Part shown: in pieces, positions 34,195 through 43,186 of the stretch
Position numbering within the stretch: position 1 is the stretch's first letter
Layout of the letters: the number at the start of each line of letters is the position of its first letter
Notes under the pieces: model-generated
The model's database searches: none
What the model saw: only the letters and a program-made list of their open reading frames with translations
Told to the model about the DNA's origin: nothing
NCBI RefSeq assembly: GCF_020639365.1
Contig: NZ_JAINUL010000001.1
Span: forward strand, 3,580,661 to 3,644,660
Direction of reading: 5' to 3'
Length of the DNA: 64,000 nucleotides
Origin: Streptomyces flavotricini
Lineage (GTDB): Bacteria > Actinomycetota > Actinomycetes > Streptomycetales > Streptomycetaceae
Translations under genes and position numbers: made by a program

Positions 34195-35610
34195 ATGACG
34201 AAAGATCAGCAGTCCCCGGGGCCGGCGGGCGGGTACCGCGTCGAGCACGACTCGATGGGCGAGGTGCGGGTGCCCGCGCACGCCAAGTGGCGGGCCCAGA
34301 CCCAGCGCGCGGTGGAGAACTTCCCCCTCTCCGGGCAGCGTCTGGAGCGCGCCCACATCGAGGCGCTCGCCCTCGTCAAGGCCGCGGCCGCCGCGGTGAA
34401 CGCGAAGCTGGGGGTGGTGGACCAGGACACCGCCGACGCGATCCGGTCCGCCGCCTCCGAGGTGGCCGAGGGCCGCTGGGACGAGCACTTCCCGGTCGAC
34501 GTGTTCCAGACCGGGTCCGGGACTTCGTCCAACATGAACACCAACGAGGTCATCGCGACCCTGGCCGGCGAGCGGCTCGGCCGCGAGGTCCACCCCAACG
34601 ACCACGTCAACGCCTCGCAGAGCTCCAACGACGTGTTCCCGTCGTCCATCCACATCGCCGCGACCGCCGCCGTCACCCGCGAGCTGATCCCGGCCCTGGA
34701 GCACCTCGCCGCCGCCCTGGAACGCAAGGCCGCCGAGTTCGCCGAGGTGGTCAAGGCGGGCCGGACCCACCTGATGGACGCCACCCCGGTGACCCTGGGC
34801 CAGGAGTTCGGCGGGTACGCCGCCCAGGTGCGTTACGGCGTCGAGCGGCTGCGCGCGGCCCTGCCCCGGCTGGCCGAACTGCCGCTGGGCGGGACCGCCG
34901 TGGGCACCGGGATCAACACTCCGCCCGGATTCTCCGCCGCCGTGATCGCCGAGGTCGCCGCCGCGACCGGGCTGCCGCTGACCGAGGCGCGCAACCACTT
35001 CGAGGCCCAGGGGGCGCGGGACGCGCTGGTGGAGACCTCGGGAGTGCTCCGTACGATCGCCGTCTCCCTGACCAAGGTCTCCAACGATCTGCGCTGGATG
35101 GCCTCGGGACCGCGCACGGGATTGGCCGAAATCAATCTGCCCGACCTCCAGCCGGGCTCGTCGATCATGCCCGGGAAGGTCAATCCGGTGGTCCCGGAGG
35201 CCGTACTGATGGTCGCCGCACAGGTGACGGGGAACGACACGACCGTCGCCGTGGCGGGCGCGGCGGGCAATTTCGAGCTCAATGTGATGCTCCCGGTGAT
35301 GGCCAAGAACCTCCTGGAATCGATCCGGCTGCTGGGCAACGCGAGCCGCCTGCTGGCCGACCGCACGGTCGACGGGATCACCGCGAACGTGGCGCGGGCC
35401 AGGGAGTTCGCCGAGTCCTCCCCCTCCGTGGTGACCCCGCTGAACCGGTACATCGGCTACGAGGAGGCGGCCAAGGTCGCCAAGAGGGCCCTCGCCGAAC
35501 GGAAGACGATCAGGGAGGTCGTGCTGGAGTCCGGGTACGTCGACCGCGGCGACCTGACACTGGAACAGCTGGACGAGGCCCTCGACGTCCTGCGTATGAC
35601 CCGGCCCTGA
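34195..35610 (+). CDS. fumC: class II fumarate hydratase
   Basis: A 471-residue FumC-type enzyme (aspartase/fumarase superfamily), iron-independent. The signature GSSIMPGKVNPV is complete, and the catalytic blocks VFQTGSGTSSNMNTNEVIA, NASQSSNDVFPSSIH and AGRTHLMDATPVTLGQEF are in order. ATG 34195 has an AGGAGG site 8 bp upstream. Having both fumarase classes lets the TCA cycle run when Fe-S clusters are damaged. Divergent from the SGNH-lectin gene. Confidence 0.96.
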   Translation: MTKDQQSPGPAGGYRVEHDSMGEVRVPAHAKWRAQTQRAVENFPLSGQRLERAHIEALALVKAAAAAVNAKLGVVDQDTADAIRSAASEVAEGRWDEHFPVDVFQTGSGTSSNMNTNEVIATLAGERLGREVHPNDHVNASQSSNDVFPSSIHIAATAAVTRELIPALEHLAAALERKAAEFAEVVKAGRTHLMDATPVTLGQEFGGYAAQVRYGVERLRAALPRLAELPLGGTAVGTGINTPPGFSAAVIAEVAAATGLPLTEARNHFEAQGARDALVETSGVLRTIAVSLTKVSNDLRWMASGPRTGLAEINLPDLQPGSSIMPGKVNPVVPEAVLMVAAQVTGNDTTVAVAGAAGNFELNVMLPVMAKNLLESIRLLGNASRLLADRTVDGITANVARAREFAESSPSVVTPLNRYIGYEEAAKVAKRALAERKTIREVVLESGYVDRGDLTLEQLDEALDVLRMTRP

Positions 35611-35713
35611 AAACGTTTCCGGACAGGGGCCGGATTCGGTCGTTTCCCGTCCCCGCGCACCTCCGTGACCTGCACCGCAGCGGGCGCGGGGGCCCCCGCC
35701 CTAAGATCTGCGC

Positions 35714-36409
35714 ATGACAGGTACCGGAGGCCGCGGGGGCGGCGACGCGCAGGGCACCCGCTGGCGGCCGGGTGAGCAGATCCTCTGGCGCTACCGCGAC
35801 CACGCCCCGGGCCTGAAGGGCGCGGTCCACATCTGCCGCCCGGTGACGGTGGTGCAGGACACCGCCGAACTGCTGGCCGTGTGGATGGCCCCCGGCACCG
35901 AGTGCGTCAAGCCGGTGCTGGCCGACGGCACCTCCGTGCACGAGGAGCCGCTCGCCACCCGGTACACCGCGCCGCGCACCACCGTACGGTCGCGCTGGTT
36001 CGGGGCCGGCGTGCTGAAGCTGGCCCGGCCCGGGGACCCGTGGTCGGTGTGGCTGTTCTGGGACCACGGCTGGCGGTTCAAGAGCTGGTACGTGAACCTC
36101 GAGGAGCCGCGCGCCCGGTGGTCCGGCGGGGTCGATTCCGTGGACCACTTCCTGGACATCTCCGTCTACCCCGACCGTACGTGGAAGTGGCGCGACGAGG
36201 ACGAGTTCGCCCAGGCCCAGCGGGCCGGTCTGATGGACGCCGAACAGGCCCGCCGGGTGCAGGTCGCGGGGCGGGCGGCGGTGGACGTGATCAAGGCCTG
36301 GGGGTCGCCTTTCCGCGACGGCTGGCAGGGCTGGCGGCCGGATCCCGCCTGGGGAGTTCCGGCCCTGCCCGAGGACTGGGACCGCACTCCGGCGCATATG
36401 ACCTCATGA
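35714..36409 (+). CDS. DUF402 (FomD-like) protein
   Basis: A 231-residue protein with the DUF402 beta-barrel features WRPGEQILWRYRDHAPG, WSVWLFWDHGWRFKSWYVNL, VDSVDHFLDISVYPDRTWKW and DEDEFAQAQRAG. FomD-type members hydrolyse nucleoside or cytidylyl phosphonates and Mg2+/Mn2+-dependent nucleotides, so a small-molecule nucleotidyl-phosphate hydrolase is plausible. No phosphonate genes nearby. The gene stands between fumC and the SpoIIE phosphatase. Confidence 0.82.
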   Translation: MTGTGGRGGGDAQGTRWRPGEQILWRYRDHAPGLKGAVHICRPVTVVQDTAELLAVWMAPGTECVKPVLADGTSVHEEPLATRYTAPRTTVRSRWFGAGVLKLARPGDPWSVWLFWDHGWRFKSWYVNLEEPRARWSGGVDSVDHFLDISVYPDRTWKWRDEDEFAQAQRAGLMDAEQARRVQVAGRAAVDVIKAWGSPFRDGWQGWRPDPAWGVPALPEDWDRTPAHMTS

Positions 36410-36515
36410 GACCCTTGATGCGCCCCCGGGGTTCAACCGTAAGATCTCCCTCCGCAGGTCGCGCGCGGGAGGCGCGCTGAGCCCCGAAGGCGTAAATGTC
36501 GTGCCGTACGCGGGA

Positions 36516-36532
36516 CTTGACCGGAGGTCAAA
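36516..36532. promoter_or_regulatory. TTGACC inverted repeat upstream of SpoIIE gene
   Basis: TTGACC-GGA-GGTCAA at 36517-36531, a perfect 6-bp dyad with 3-bp spacer about 130 bp before the SpoIIE gene start. It may be an operator or an -35-like element; no matching -10 is evident. Confidence 0.3.
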
Positions 36533-36661
36533 GCAGAGCGAGAGGTAACGAGCGGGACGCGGAACCGCGGTGCGATGGTGTCCCCGCCGCTGAGCGGGTA
36601 TACCGCGACTGACCGAGTTGAGTGCAGCGCACATCGAGCGCAAACGGACGGAATTCCACGC

Positions 36662-39129
36662 GTGACGGAGTACCCCACCTCGCAGGAGGGCCCACCGCCT
36701 GCCGCGGCCGCCGCGACACCGGCCCCGGGCGGCCCCGGCATGCCCGCCGCCTCCGGCGGCTGTTCGGACGAGCTGGGCCACGGCAAGGCCCCCGTCCCGG
36801 CCGCCGAGGCCGTACGCGGCTCGGCCGTGCCCGGCGACGACCCCGTCCGCTCGGACGTCCCACGCCCGCGCGGCGAGGGCGTACCCGCCGCTCCCCAGGC
36901 CGGCAAGCCCCGCCCGGCGCGCGGCCGCGCACGGGGCACGGCGGCATCGGGGGCACGGCGGCATCGGGCGCCTCCGGCCGCCGCGGCCGTGACGCCGAGG
37001 CGGCCCGCAGCGCCGTACGCGACGCGGCGGCGGCGGGCGGTTCGGCAGGCGGGTCGGCGGGCGGTTCCCGGCGGCGCGACGGGGAGGCGGCACGCAACGC
37101 CGCCCACGGCGAGGACCCGGCCGAGCTCTCCACCGGCCGGCCCCACGAGGCCCGCGGCGGAGCCCCGGACGGCCCGGCGGTGATACCGGACGCATCCCGC
37201 CCCCGCGAGGGCGGAGCCCCCGGCGGCGAGCCGGGCGCCGAAGGCGGCGCGGACGCGGCCGTCGGCGGGGTGTACGAGGGCCAGGGCGGCGCGGACCCGG
37301 CCGCGCCGGACGGCGCGGCCGTCGCGGGGACGCAGGGGCCCGACGGGGTGGCCCGGCGGGAAGGGGACCGGCTGCGGTTCGTCGGGGCGGCGACCCGGCG
37401 CATCGCCCGCGGCATCGACCTCGACGAGATCGTCCTCGGCCTGTGCCGGGCGACCGTGCCGACCTTCTCGGACGCCATCCTCGTCTACCTGCGCGACCCC
37501 CTCCCCGTGGGCGACGAGCGTCCCGTCGGCCCGGTCGTTTTAAGGCTGCGCCGCACCGACCGGCTCCGGCCGATCGACGATCTGACGGGAGCGGGAGCGG
37601 GAGCAGGAGCGGGAACCGAGGGCGCCGGGGCGGCGGGGGCCGCCGGCGAGCTCGACTTCAGCCAGCTGCCGCTGGTCGGCCCGCAGGGTGACCTGCCCGC
37701 GGCCGAGCTCTGCGAGATCCGCCCCGGCGGCGCCCTCGCCGAGGTGCTGCGCGGCGTACGGCCCGTCTTCGGGTCCGCCGCCGGGGCCAAGGACGCGCTG
37801 CCGGAGCTACTCGGCTCGGAGCACCCGATTCCGCGCGGCCAGCGGGCCATCCTCGCGCCGCTGCGCGGCCGCCGCCGCGTCATCGGCTCGGCGGTGTTCC
37901 TGCGCAGCCCCGAGCGGCCCGCGTTCGAGCAGAACGACCTCCTGGTCGCCGCCCAGCTGGCCACGCACACCGCGCTCGGCATCGACAAGGCGGTCCTGTA
38001 CGGCCGTGAGGCGTACATCGCCGACGAGTTGCAGCGCACCATGCTGCCCGACAGCCTTCCGCAGCCCACCGGGGTCCGGCTGGCCTCCCGGTACCTGCCC
38101 GCCGCCGAGACGGCCCGGGTCGGCGGCGACTGGTACGACGCGATACCGCTGCCCGGCAGCCGGGTCGCGCTCGTCGTCGGCGACGTGATGGGCCACTCCA
38201 TGACCTCCGCCGCGATCATGGGCCAGCTCCGCACCACCGCCCAGACGCTGGCGCAGCTGGACCTGCCGCCCGCCGAGGTCCTGCACCACCTGGACGAGCA
38301 GGCGCAGCGCCTCGGCTCCGACCGGATGGCCACCTGCCTGTACGCGGTCTACGACCCCGTCTCGCACCGGATCACCATCGCCAACGCCGGCCACCCGCCG
38401 CCCGTGCTCCTGCACCTGGGCGGCCGGGCCGAGGTGCTCCGCGTACCCCCCGGCGCCCCCATCGGCGTCGGCGGCGTGGACTTCGAGGCGGTGGAGCTGG
38501 ACGCGCCCGCCGGGGCCACCCTGCTGCTGTACACCGACGGGCTGGTCGAATCCCGGCTGCGCGACGTGTGGACCGGCATCGAGCAGCTCCGCGAGCGCCT
38601 GGCCACCACCGCGCAGCTGACGGGCCTGGACCACCCGCCGCCGCTGGAGGCGCTCTGCGACGACGTCCTCGACATGCTCGGCCCGGGCGACCGGGACGAC
38701 GACATCGCGCTGCTCGCGGCCCGCTTCGACGGGATCGCGCCCAGCGACGTCGCGTACTGGTTCCTGGACCCGGAGGAGACCGCTCCGGGCCGGGCCCGCC
38801 GGTTCGCCCGCCGCGCGCTGACCCGGTGGGGCCTGGAGGAGCTCCAGGACTCACTGGAGCTGCTGGTCAGCGAAGTGGTCACCAACGCCGTGCGGTACGC
38901 CGAACGGCCCGTGACCCTGCGCCTGCTGCGGACGGACGTACTGCGCTGCGAGGTCGGCGACGACTCCCCGCAGCTGCCGCGCCAGCGCCGGGCCCGGGAG
39001 ACCGACGAGGGCGGCCGCGGGCTGTTCCTGGTCAACCGGATGGCCCGCCGCTGGGGCGCCACCCGGCTGAGCAGCGGAAAGGTCGTCTGGTTCGAACTCC
39101 CGCTGCCGGGAGCGCCGGACCGTCGCTGA
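36662..39129 (+). CDS. SpoIIE-family PP2C phosphatase with GAF and HATPase domains, frame broken by 17-bp duplication; contains TTA codon
   Basis: Two adjacent reading frames form one gene. From GTG 36662 the first frame encodes MTEYPTSQEGPP and a proline/alanine-rich leader, then leaves frame within an exact 17-bp tandem repeat at 36935-36968. The second frame carries the rest: a GAF domain (RFVGAATRRIARGIDLDEI), the SpoIIE core (RVGGDWYDAIPLPG, VVGDVMGHSMTSAAIMGQLR, IANAGHPPPVLL, LYTDGLVESR, RDDDIALLAARF) and a C-terminal HATPase_c (ELLVSEVVTNAVRYAE, DEGGRGLFLVNRMARRWG). Removing one repeat copy joins the frames into about 816 residues. Codon 288 of the joined protein is TTA (37540-37542). 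Such proteins dephosphorylate anti-sigma antagonists and can bind sigma factors. As sequenced it is either disrupted or starts internally. Confidence 0.8.
36935..36968 (+). repeat. 17-bp perfect tandem duplication in the SpoIIE gene leader
   Basis: GGCACGGCGGCATCGGG at 36935-36951 and 36952-36968. Since 17 is not a multiple of three it shifts the frame; deletion of one unit gives a continuous reading frame (RGTAASGASGRRGRDAE). Third-position G+C bias moves from one frame to the other exactly here. Confidence 0.95.
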
Positions 39130-39140
39130 CCCCGTCGGAA

Positions 39141-39180
39141 CACCGCCGCCCCGCAGCGTGGACGCTGCGGGGCGGCGGTG
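39141..39180. terminator. perfect bidirectional terminator
   Basis: A 19-bp perfect stem CACCGCCGCCCCGCAGCGT with a 2-nt loop, between the convergent SpoIIE and PBP genes. Confidence 0.92.
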
Positions 39181-39213
39181 CGTTCAGGCCCGTACGGGCG
39201 CCGCGGACGGGCG

Positions 39214-41451
39214 CTACGGGATCGTGATCGGCGGGCTCTTGGTCGGGTCCGCGCTCTTGGTCGGGTCCACGGTCTTCGACGGCGAGACGGGCGCCGACGG
39301 CGTGCCCTTGGTCGGGTCCGCGCTCTTGGTCGGGTCCACGGTCTTCGACGGCGAGACGGGCGCCGACGGCGTGCCGGCGGACGAGGAGCTCGACGAAGAG
39401 GGGGAGCTGCTGCGGCTCGGCGCCTGCGAGGCGCCCATCTTCGCCTCGGAGAGGTCGAACTCCGCGGTGTCCACGCCCTTGAGCGCGGCCAGCGTGTACG
39501 CCTTCCAGATCTCGGCCGGGAAGCTGGAACCACCCGCTCGGCCACCGCCCGCGGTACCGGTCAGGGTGACCTGCTTGGCCGTTCCGGGCTCTTCACCGAA
39601 CATCGCGACGACGGTGACGAGTTCCGGCGTGTACGCGGTGAACCACGCGGCCACGTTGGACTCGGTGGTACCGGTCTTGCCGGCGGCCTCGTACGCGGAG
39701 CTCTTCACGGCCTTGCCGGAACCGTCCTGGACGACGCCGGTGAGCACCTTGGTGACCGTGTCGGCGGTCTCACGGGTGATGGCCTGGCCGCCCACGGACT
39801 CGACCGGCTTGAAGGCGCGGTCGGCGTGCTTGGCGCCCTTGATGATCGTCGGGGTGACCTTCTTGCCGTGGTTGTCGAAGGTGGCGTAGACGCCGGCCAT
39901 CTCCAGGGTGTTGGCGCTCATCGTGCCGAGCGACATGGCGGGCTTGTCGGCCGGCCAGCCGTCGCGGTCCTTCATGCCGAGCGCCAGCGCCGTCTTCTTC
40001 ACCGCCGGCGGGCCCACGTCCACGATCATCTGGGCGTACACCGAGTTCACGGAGGAGTTGGTGGCCGCCTGGACGGTGAGGAGGGGGTCGCCGTAGTTCG
40101 CGTTGTCCTGGTTCTGCGGGGCGAAGGGGGTGTCGCTGCCGACGACCGGGCGCTTGCTGGTGCCGTCGTAGAGCGCGTTGGGCGTGATCGGCTTGCCGTC
40201 GTGCGTGGTGGACTTGTTCTCCAGCGCGGAGGCGAGCACGACCGGTTTGAAGGTCGAGCCGGGCTGGAAGTCCTGGCGCAGCGCGTTGCTCGCCCAGTGG
40301 TCGGAGAGCCCGGTGCCGCCGTACATCGCGACGATCGCTCCGGTCTTCGGGTCCACGGAGGTGGCGCCGGCCTGCACGCTCGCGTCGACGGGCCGGTCCT
40401 TGCGGTCGAGCTTGGACTCCAGCTCGTCCTGGACGGCCTTCTCCAGCGCGGCCTGCTTCTTCGGGTCGATGTTGAGGGTGATCTCCCAGCCGCCGGCCTG
40501 CAGCTCCTGGGTGGTCATGTTGGTCTGCCGCCGCAGTTCCGCGTCCGCGGCCTGCTTCAGGTAGCCCTTCTGGCCCTCCATGCCGGGGGCGGCCTTGGGC
40601 TTGATCGGCATCGGAAGCTGGAGCTGCTTGCGCTTCTCCGGGTCGAGCGCCTTCATCTCGACCATGTTGTCGAGCACGCCGTTGAAGCGGATCTTGACCA
40701 GGCGCGTGCCGTTCGGGCCCGCGGTCGCCAGGTCGTAGTCGCTGGGCGCCTGGAGGACGGCCGCGAGGTACGCGCCCTGCTCCAGGGTCAGCTTGTCGAC
40801 GTCGACGCCGTAGTAGGCCTGGGCCGCGGCCTGGATGCCGTACGCGCCGCGCCCGAAGTAACTGGTGTTCAGGTAGCCCGCGAGGATGTCCGGCTTCTCC
40901 ATGCGCTGGTCGACCTTGAGGGAGATCACCAGCTCCTTGAGCTTGCGGGTCGCGGTCTGGTCCTGGTTCAGGTAGAAGTTCTTGACGTACTGCTGGGTGA
41001 TCGTCGATCCGCCGGCCTTGCCCTTGCCGGTGACCGTGTTGAACAGGCCGCGGCCGATGCCGAGGAAGTCGACGCCCTGGTCCTGGTAGAAGGACTTGTT
41101 CTCGATCGCGATGAAGCCGGTCTGGACGTCCTTGGGGACCCGGCTGAGCGGCACGATCTCGCGGTTCATCTTGCCGTCGCGCGCCATGATCGAGCCGTCC
41201 GCGTACTTGTAGACGTTGCTCTGCTTGATGGCGTCGGCGTTCGGGTCCGGCTCGTCCACGTAGAAGTAGAGGGCGACGAGTGCGCCCATGCCGAGCAGGA
41301 TGATCCCGAAGAAGGCCCCCAGGATCTTCTTCCATGTGAAGAAGCGACGTATGCCGGTCCGCTTGCCGGCTCGGCCCTTCCCGGTGGCGCGCCCGCGCGG
41401 CGCCCGTCGCGCACTGCGCTGCTGCGCCTTACGCGCTTCTGCTCGGCCCAT
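39214..41451 (-). CDS. class A penicillin-binding protein (transglycosylase/transpeptidase)
   Basis: A 745-residue bifunctional murein synthase. After a basic cytosolic tail and a single transmembrane helix (LGAFFGIILLGMGALVALYF) comes the GT51 glycosyltransferase with FIAIENKSFYQDQGVD, GGSTITQQYVKN and ASYFGRG-like YLNTSYFGRGAYGIQ. The transpeptidase has SxxK in PGSTFKPVVLAS, SxN in NSSVNSVYA and KTGT in GKTGTTESN. The tail contains a duplicated 23-residue Ser/Pro/Thr/Asp/Lys repeat and ends in ITIP. It polymerises and cross-links peptidoglycan. Confidence 0.95.
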   Translation of the reverse strand: MGRAEARKAQQRSARRAPRGRATGKGRAGKRTGIRRFFTWKKILGAFFGIILLGMGALVALYFYVDEPDPNADAIKQSNVYKYADGSIMARDGKMNREIVPLSRVPKDVQTGFIAIENKSFYQDQGVDFLGIGRGLFNTVTGKGKAGGSTITQQYVKNFYLNQDQTATRKLKELVISLKVDQRMEKPDILAGYLNTSYFGRGAYGIQAAAQAYYGVDVDKLTLEQGAYLAAVLQAPSDYDLATAGPNGTRLVKIRFNGVLDNMVEMKALDPEKRKQLQLPMPIKPKAAPGMEGQKGYLKQAADAELRRQTNMTTQELQAGGWEITLNIDPKKQAALEKAVQDELESKLDRKDRPVDASVQAGATSVDPKTGAIVAMYGGTGLSDHWASNALRQDFQPGSTFKPVVLASALENKSTTHDGKPITPNALYDGTSKRPVVGSDTPFAPQNQDNANYGDPLLTVQAATNSSVNSVYAQMIVDVGPPAVKKTALALGMKDRDGWPADKPAMSLGTMSANTLEMAGVYATFDNHGKKVTPTIIKGAKHADRAFKPVESVGGQAITRETADTVTKVLTGVVQDGSGKAVKSSAYEAAGKTGTTESNVAAWFTAYTPELVTVVAMFGEEPGTAKQVTLTGTAGGGRAGGSSFPAEIWKAYTLAALKGVDTAEFDLSEAKMGASQAPSRSSSPSSSSSSSAGTPSAPVSPSKTVDPTKSADPTKGTPSAPVSPSKTVDPTKSADPTKSPPITIP
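39239..39376 (-). repeat. 69-bp tandem duplication encoding a 23-residue PBP tail repeat
   Basis: Two nearly identical 69-bp units (39239-39307, 39308-39376) encode GTPSAPVSPSKTVDPTKSAD-PTK twice at the C-terminus of the PBP. Within each unit, DPTKSADPTK itself repeats a DPTK motif. In frame, so it changes the length of a flexible tail only. Confidence 0.9.
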
Positions 41452-41623
41452 CGCTCCCGCTCCGCTCGATTTCCCCCCCGACGTCAGCTCAGAAAGCTAA
41501 CACCGCAGGTTGTGACAAAGGTTGGCCAACCTTGGCCAATACCGGTCAATTCGGACGTGAGAATCAGCACCCACATCAAGGGAACCGACGCGCGGCGGGC
41601 CCGTAGGGTTGCGGCGGCCCCAA

Positions 41624-41639
41624 AAAGTGATATCACTTT
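41624..41639. promoter_or_regulatory. perfect 16-bp palindrome before the SPFH operon
   Basis: AAAGTGATATCACTTT is an exact palindrome 46 bp upstream of the SPFH start in an A/T-rich pocket, where a -10 or operator would be. The operon's second gene encodes a ribbon-helix-helix protein, a natural candidate to bind it. Binding is inference. Confidence 0.55.
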
Positions 41640-41684
41640 GCTAAGCGGCCCGACCGGCCGCGATCGAGCAAATGGGGGCAGATC

Positions 41685-42593
41685 ATGACGAATACTGCGA
41701 CCACCAGGGGCGACGTACGGGAGTTCACGGCCCGTAGCGTGGGTGGTGGACTGGCCTTGCTGCTGGGGCTGTTGGGGGTGGCGGCCGGTGCCGGACTGAT
41801 CGCCCTCGGCGCCACCGCCGAGGCCTCGGCGGCGCACGTGTCCCTGATCGTGCTCGGCGTCCTCCTGATAGCCGCCTCGGCCTTCGCGATGGGCGGGCTG
41901 AACACGGTGGCTCCGGGCGAGGCCCGCGTGGTCCAGCTCTTCGGCCGCTACCGCGGGACGGTCCGCACGGACGGCCTGCGCTGGGTCAACCCGCTGACCT
42001 CGCGGGAGAAGATCTCCACCCGGGTCCGCAACCACGAGACGGCCGTCCTGAAGGTCAACGACGCGTACGGCAACCCGATCGAGCTGGCGGCCGTCGTGGT
42101 GTGGCGGGTGGAGGACACCGCGCGGGCGACGTTCGAGGTGGAGGACTTCACGCAGTTCGTCGAGACCCAGACCGAGGCGGCGGTCCGGCACATCGCGATC
42201 GAGTACCCGTACGACGCGCACGACGAGGGCGGACTCTCGCTGCGCGGCAACGCCGAGGAGATCACCGAGAAGCTGGCGCTCGAACTGCACGCGCGGGTGG
42301 AGGCGGCCGGCGTCCGGATCATCGAGTCCCGCTTCACGCATCTCGCGTACGCTCCGGAGATCGCCTCCGCGATGCTGCAGCGACAGCAGGCGGGCGCGGT
42401 CGTGGCGGCCCGCAAGCAGATCGTGGAAGGGGCGGTGGGCATGGTCGAACTGGCCCTGACCCGACTGGCGGAGCAGGACATCGTGGACCTGGACCCGGAG
42501 CGCAAGGCCGCCATGGTGTCGAACCTGATGGTGGTCCTGTGCGGTGACCGGGCCGCCCAGCCGGTCGTCAACACGGGCACGCTCTACCAGTGA
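41685..42593 (+). CDS. SPFH/band-7 domain membrane protein
   Basis: A 302-residue protein with two N-terminal membrane spans (GGGLALLLGLLGVAAGAGLI, HVSLIVLGVLLIAASAF) and an SPFH domain: NTVAPGEARVVQLFGRYRGT, WVNPLTSREKISTRVRNHE, VVWRVEDTARATFEVEDF and RHIAIEYPYDAHDEGG. A coiled C-terminus with AMLQRQQAGAVVAARKQIV follows. Flotillin/stomatin relatives organise membrane microdomains or scaffold proteases. The stop overlaps the next gene as GTGA. Confidence 0.9.
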   Translation: MTNTATTRGDVREFTARSVGGGLALLLGLLGVAAGAGLIALGATAEASAAHVSLIVLGVLLIAASAFAMGGLNTVAPGEARVVQLFGRYRGTVRTDGLRWVNPLTSREKISTRVRNHETAVLKVNDAYGNPIELAAVVVWRVEDTARATFEVEDFTQFVETQTEAAVRHIAIEYPYDAHDEGGLSLRGNAEEITEKLALELHARVEAAGVRIIESRFTHLAYAPEIASAMLQRQQAGAVVAARKQIVEGAVGMVELALTRLAEQDIVDLDPERKAAMVSNLMVVLCGDRAAQPVVNTGTLYQ

Positions 42594-42865
42594 GCCCCGC
42601 CGGCGAGCCGCAGGAGCCCGGAACGGGCGAGGGCCGGGACCGGGCTCCCGCGCGGGCGGGGCGGCAGGCGCGCAAGCAGGTACTGCTGCGGCTCGACCCG
42701 CAGGTGTACGACGCCCTCGCCCGCTGGGCCGGCGAGGAGCTGCGCAGCGCCAACGCGCAGATCGAGTTCCTGCTGCGGCGGGCCCTGTCCGAGGCCGGCC
42801 GCCTCCCGGGCGGCGCCGCCCCGATCCCGCCGCGCGGCCGCCCCCGCGTCCCGCCCGAGGCCTGA
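42590..42865 (+). CDS. ribbon-helix-helix (Arc-like) small protein
   Basis: A 91-residue basic protein. Residues 26-68 (RQARKQVLLRLDPQVYDALA, then RWAGEELRSANAQIEFLLRR) show the RHH beta-strand followed by two helices; the strand residues KQVLLRL would contact DNA. The GTG start overlaps the SPFH stop by four bases, so the two proteins are coupled. It may repress its own operon through the 41624-41639 palindrome or act with the SPFH scaffold. Confidence 0.7.
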   Translation: MSPAGEPQEPGTGEGRDRAPARAGRQARKQVLLRLDPQVYDALARWAGEELRSANAQIEFLLRRALSEAGRLPGGAAPIPPRGRPRVPPEA

Positions 42866-42885
42866 GGCGTCTGGACCGAGAACCG

Positions 42886-42926
42886 AGGCGTGGGGCCCGA
42901 GGCGTCACGCCTCGGGCCCCACGCCT
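42886..42926. terminator. terminator after the SPFH operon
   Basis: A 19-bp perfect stem AGGCGTGGGGCCCGAGGCG with a 3-nt loop TCA, 21 bp after the RHH gene. Confidence 0.9.
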
Positions 42927-43031
42927 GAGGCCAGGCCTGACACCCGCACCCCAGGCCCCACACCCCACACCCCAGCCGATCAGGACCGAAGTCCCGGAGA
43001 GCGGCCGGTCCGGCAGGCCGGAAGTCCTCGG

Positions 43032-43160
43032 CGCCCCGGCGAGGTCTCCGGCGGCCAGGGCCAGCGCGTCGCCGTCGCCCGCGCCCTCGTCACCGGCCCG
43101 CGGGTCCTCTTCGCGGACGAGCCCACCGGCGCCCTCGACTCCCTCGACGGCGAGCTCGCG
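43032..43160 (+). pseudogene. ABC transporter ATPase fragment
   Basis: In one frame the DNA encodes RPGEVSGGQGQRVAVARALV (ABC signature) then TGPRVLFADEPTGALDSL (Walker B and D-loop), typical of LolD/MacB-like efflux ATPases. No Walker A, start or permease is present, and the frame runs into the oxyR 3' end. A relic of a lost or transferred transporter gene in the 321-bp gap. Confidence 0.8.
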
Positions 43161-43186
43161 TACGCCCGTTCCCGACCCGGCCCGCC

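Noticed and set aside
39178..41688. 836-codon open frame opposite the PBP gene
   Set aside because: Antisense shadow produced by strong third-position bias; the PBP motifs on the minus strand are unambiguous.
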